NCBI GenBank assembly: GCA_019264505.1
Contig: JAHUZY010000392.1
Span: forward strand, 1 to 7,776
Source of the DNA: Phenylobacterium sp.
Lineage (GTDB): Bacteria; Pseudomonadota; Alphaproteobacteria; Caulobacterales; Caulobacteraceae
Length of the DNA: 7,776 nt
Direction: 5' to 3'
Position 1 is the stretch's first letter; the number at the start of each line of letters is the position of its first letter. The translations under genes and the position numbers were made by a program. Under the pieces are notes generated by a model. The model did no database searches and was not told where the DNA came from. It saw only the letters and a program-made list of their open reading frames with translations. This document shows positions 5,761-7,776 of this stretch, in pieces.

Positions 5761-6439
5761 CCAGGCGATAGCCGCCGGCTTCGGTCAGTAGCAGGCGGGC
5801 GTTGCCGGGATCGGGCTCGATCTTCTGGCGCAGGCGATAGACGTGGGTCTCAAGGGTGTGGGTGGTGACCCCGGCGTTATAGCCCCACACCTCGGCCAGC
5901 AGCTCCTCCCGGGACACCGGCTTGTCGCCGGCCCGGTAGAGGTATTTCAGGATGTTGGTTTCCTTCTCGGTCAGGCGGATCTTCTTCTGATCCTGACCGA
6001 TCAGGGTCTTGGCCGAGGGTCGGAACTCGTAGCCGCCTAGCTGGAAGACCGCGCCTTCGGACTGTTCGTGGCTGCGCAGCTGGGCGCGGATGCGGGCCAG
6101 CAGCACGGCGAACCGGTAGGGCTTGGTCACATAGTCATTGGCCCCGGCCTCCAGGCCCTGGACCGTGTCCTCGTCCGAGGCCGCCGCGGTCAGCATGATC
6201 ACCGGCGCGCTCACGCCCTGCTGGCGGAGCGCCTTGCAGACCTCACGGCCGTTCATGTCGGGCAGATCGACATCCAGAAGGACGAGATCAGGCCGCACCT
6301 CCTGCGCCAGGCGCACGCCATCGGCGCCCGTCGCCGCCTCGACAGCGAGGAACTCCTCGTGCAGTTGAAGTTGTTCGGCGACGGCGCCGCGCAGGTCGTC
6401 GTCGTCGTCAATGATCAGCAGGGTCTTTCTTTGCGCCAT
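5753..6439 (-). CDS. OmpR/PhoB-family response regulator transcription factor
   Basis: Two-component response regulator of 228 residues. The receiver domain (about 5-120) has the acidic pair Asp11/Asp12 in LIIDDDDD, the phospho-acceptor Asp56 in LVLLDVDLPDMNG, Thr84 in IMLTAAAS and Lys106 in DYVTKPY. The C-terminal winged-helix domain (about 132-228) contains LTEKETNILKYLYR, REELLAEVWGY and a recognition helix in THTLETHVYRLRQKIEPDP, ending GGYRLAP. These features are typical of a DNA-binding transcriptional activator or repressor. The very conserved effector domain recalls the alphaproteobacterial CenR-type envelope regulators, but I cannot confirm orthology. No histidine kinase is visible in the window. 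The start is at MAQRKTLLIIDD; a 36-residue longer reading overlaps the neighbouring gene and is unlike the family. No clear SD precedes the ATG. Only 56 bp separate it from the divergent YkuD gene, suggesting possible coupled regulation. Confidence 0.92.
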   Translation of the reverse strand: MAQRKTLLIIDDDDDLRGAVAEQLQLHEEFLAVEAATGADGVRLAQEVRPDLVLLDVDLPDMNGREVCKALRQQGVSAPVIMLTAAASDEDTVQGLEAGANDYVTKPYRFAVLLARIRAQLRSHEQSEGAVFQLGGYEFRPSAKTLIGQDQKKIRLTEKETNILKYLYRAGDKPVSREELLAEVWGYNAGVTTHTLETHVYRLRQKIEPDPGNARLLLTEAGGYRLAP

Positions 6440-6495
6440 AGGGGCAACATGCACCGCATCGGCGCCCCCGGGCAAAGAGTTTTGGGAGCAGAACC
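6440..6495. promoter_or_regulatory. 56-bp divergent region, response regulator / YkuD gene
   Basis: Both divergent genes must be served by overlapping control sequences here or within each other's 5' coding ends. The right side carries GGGAG (6484-6488), 7 nt before the TTG start of the YkuD gene, which supports that unusual start codon. No recognisable -35/-10 pair or direct repeat typical of OmpR/PhoB operators was found by eye. Confidence 0.4.
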
Positions 6496-6999
6496 TTGAT
6501 CTTCCGCGCAGATTCCACCGGTCTGTTCCACGCGGGCGACCAGACATTTCCCTGCGCCATCGGCCGTGGAGGCTTCGCGCCTGCGGCCGCCAAGCGGGAG
6601 GGGGATGGGGCGTCGCCGATGGGCGTCTGGCCCCTGCGTTTCCTGCTCTATCGCCCCGACAGAGGGCCTGCGCCGCAGACCGCCCTGCCTGTCCGGGCGA
6701 TCACCCCGCAGGACGGCTGGTGCGACGACCCGACCCACCGCGACTATAATCGTCTCGTTCAGCTGCCGTTTTCCGCCAGTCACGAGGTCCTGTGGCGCGA
6801 GGATGGGCTCTACGATCTGGTGGTGGTGCTGGGGCACAATGACGATCCCCCCGTGGCGCCCCTCGGCTCAGCCATCTTCCTGCACCTGGCCAAGCCGGAC
6901 TATGCCCCCACCGAGGGCTGCATCGCCCTGTCGCGGCCCGATCTCGAAGCGGTTCTGGCCCAGGCCCAGCCCGGCGACGCCCTGGCGATCGAGGCCTGA
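6496..6999 (+). CDS. YkuD-domain protein (L,D-transpeptidase family, COG3786-like)
   Basis: Protein of 167 residues in the YkuD L,D-transpeptidase family, whose members act on peptidoglycan stem peptides through a catalytic Cys. Visible motifs are REGDGASPMGVWPLR (34-48), YDLVVVLGHNDDP (106-118, His114), GSAIFLHLAKPDYAPTEGCIAL (124-145), with His130 and the presumed nucleophile Cys142. The usual SHGC is replaced by TEGC, which I take as normal for this subfamily. There is no signal peptide or membrane segment, so it may act in the cytoplasm, perhaps as an L,D-carboxypeptidase in peptidoglycan recycling like the cytoplasmic YkuD protein ElsL; that is a hypothesis. The start codon is TTG, supported by GGGAG 7 nt upstream and by the expected family N-terminus (MIFRADSTGLF). 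It is divergent from the response regulator and convergent on yggS across a palindromic repeat. Confidence 0.88.
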   Translation: MIFRADSTGLFHAGDQTFPCAIGRGGFAPAAAKREGDGASPMGVWPLRFLLYRPDRGPAPQTALPVRAITPQDGWCDDPTHRDYNRLVQLPFSASHEVLWREDGLYDLVVVLGHNDDPPVAPLGSAIFLHLAKPDYAPTEGCIALSRPDLEAVLAQAQPGDALAIEA

Positions 7000-7029
7000 G
7001 GAGCCGGCGCGATCGCCCACACCTCCCAG

Positions 7030-7117
7030 CCGTCATGGCCCGGCTTGACCGGGCCATCCACGCACACCGACGAACGGCCGTGCGCATGGACCCTCGGGTC
7101 AAGCCCGGGGGTGACGG
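7030..7117. repeat. double-hairpin REP/BIME-like palindromic element
   Basis: Two opposed hairpins form an imperfect inverted repeat about 88 bp long. Left hairpin: ATGGCCCGG (7035-7043) pairs perfectly with CCGGGCCAT (7049-7057), loop CTTGA. Right hairpin: CCCTCGGG (7091-7098) pairs with CCCGGGGG (7104-7111) with one U-G pair, loop TCAAG, the complement of the first loop. The flanks CCGTCA (7030-7035) and TGACGG (7112-7117) close the whole. This GTCAT-CCCGG-CTTGACC-GGG-ATCCA layout matches a widespread alphaproteobacterial intergenic repeat type. It sits between the convergent YkuD gene and yggS and may serve as a terminator or mRNA stabiliser. Confidence 0.75.
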
Positions 7118-7136
7118 CAGAAGAACGGACGGGCCT

Positions 7137-7776
7137 TCACCCCGCGCGGGCGCCGAACAGGGCTGAGCCGACCCGCACGCTGGTGGCGCCGAAACGGACG
7201 GCGGTCTCGTAGTCGCCGCTCATGCCCATGGAGAGTTTCGAGAGGCCGTTGCGGGCGGCGATCTTGGAGAGCAGGGCGAAGTGCGGCCCCGCAGGCTCCT
7301 CGGCCGGCGGAATACACATCAGGCCCTCGATCTCCAGGCCATGGACCTCCCGGCACCGGGCGATGAAGGCGTCGGCCTCGGCCGGTGAGACCCCGGCCTT
7401 CTGCGGCTCCTCGCCGGTATTGACCTGAACATAGAGGCGCACCGCCCTGCCCTGGCGGGCCATCTCCTCGGCCAGGGCCTTGGCCAGCCGCTCCCGGTCC
7501 AGGGTCTCGATGACGTCGAACAGGGCCACGGCCTCGCGGGCCTTGTTGGTCTGCAAGGGGCCGATGAGGCGAAGCTCCAGCCCCGCGCGGCGGTCGGCCC
7601 ATCGGGCCTGGGCCTCCTGCACCCTGTTTTCGCCAAAGATCGTCTGGCCAGCGGCCAGCACCTGGGCCACAGGGTCCCAGGGTTGTTGCTTGGACACCGC
7701 CACCAGGGTCACATCGGCGGGGTCCCGGCCGCTGGCGCGGGCGGCCTGGGCGGTCCTGTCCAGCACCTGGGCGCGG
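7137..7776 (-). CDS. yggS: YggS/PLPBP-family pyridoxal phosphate homeostasis protein (5' partial)
   Basis: PLP-binding protein of the YggS/PROSC family, a non-catalytic TIM-barrel protein that buffers free PLP and affects amino-acid and vitamin B6 balance. Family motifs, in order: DVTLVAVSKQQP with the PLP-binding Lys (plus-strand near 7691), GQTIFGENRVQEA, LRLIGPLQTNKAR, YVQVNTGEEPQKAGV, GLEIEGLMCIPP, LSMGMSGDYETAVRFGATSVRVGSALFG. About 213 residues lie in the window; the usual family length is around 220-230. A GTG at 7766 could be read as a start, but the frame stays open to the edge (R-A-Q-V-L-D) and family N-termini are about 10-15 residues longer, so the true start most likely lies beyond the right edge. 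The stop is 19 bp from the REP-like element. Cytoplasmic. Confidence 0.93.
   Translation of the reverse strand, partial: RAQVLDRTAQAARASGRDPADVTLVAVSKQQPWDPVAQVLAAGQTIFGENRVQEAQARWADRRAGLELRLIGPLQTNKAREAVALFDVIETLDRERLAKALAEEMARQGRAVRLYVQVNTGEEPQKAGVSPAEADAFIARCREVHGLEIEGLMCIPPAEEPAGPHFALLSKIAARNGLSKLSMGMSGDYETAVRFGATSVRVGSALFGARAG

Noticed and set aside
5525..5791. Short ORFs across the inverted repeat on both strands
   Set aside because: They encode His-Glu-Gly-His-Lys strings produced by the repeat units on either strand, a common source of false small proteins.
6440..6547. 36-codon N-terminal extension of the response regulator
   Set aside because: Overlaps the divergent YkuD gene, is Arg-rich, and OmpR-type regulators begin just before the first receiver strand as in MAQRKTLLIIDD.

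Overview
The window is about 70% GC, densely coded, with short intergenic gaps. It looks like a chromosomal segment of a Caulobacteraceae-type alphaproteobacterium (Caulobacter/Phenylobacterium-like). This rests on the protein sequences, on the lolA-xthA pairing common in Alphaproteobacteria, on a TTGACGS-type -35 element, and on intergenic palindromes of the CCCGGGCTTGACC type common in this class. The genus is inferred, not proven. No transposase, integrase, phage gene, CRISPR array or tRNA is visible, and every gap between genes is under 300 bases.

Layout. Bases 1-660 (+) hold a TylF-type SAM-dependent methyltransferase, which ends convergently with an 8-bp overlap on a small GNAT-like protein (653-1138, -). 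A 171-bp divergent gap follows. Then comes an exported metal-dependent amidohydrolase (1310-2635, +), whose stop overlaps by 4 bp the stop of a PLP-dependent cysteine synthase/cysteine desulfhydrase-like gene (2632-3753, -). Next is a conserved-looking block: lolA (3891-4547, +); a 222-bp gap with an AT-rich promoter-like segment, a structured C-rich stretch and an excellent intrinsic terminator, read here as a candidate small RNA; and xthA (4770-5576, +). A long imperfect inverted repeat separates xthA from a convergent OmpR/PhoB-type response regulator (5753-6439, -). Only 56 bp divide that regulator from a divergent YkuD-domain gene with a TTG start (6496-6999, +). A double-hairpin REP/BIME-like element (7030-7117) then lies before the convergent yggS gene, which runs off the right edge (7137-7776, -).

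Functionally, the right half mixes cell-envelope genes (lolA, YkuD-domain protein, an orphan-looking response regulator) with housekeeping genes (xthA DNA repair, yggS PLP homeostasis). The left half is a set of individually regulated accessory or metabolic genes that do not form one pathway. No new multi-gene system is apparent. The least explained and most interesting element is the putative small RNA between lolA and xthA, whose predicted loop carries a CCCCUCCC anti-Shine-Dalgarno-like motif. The YkuD protein that lacks both a signal peptide and the usual SHGC motif is second.
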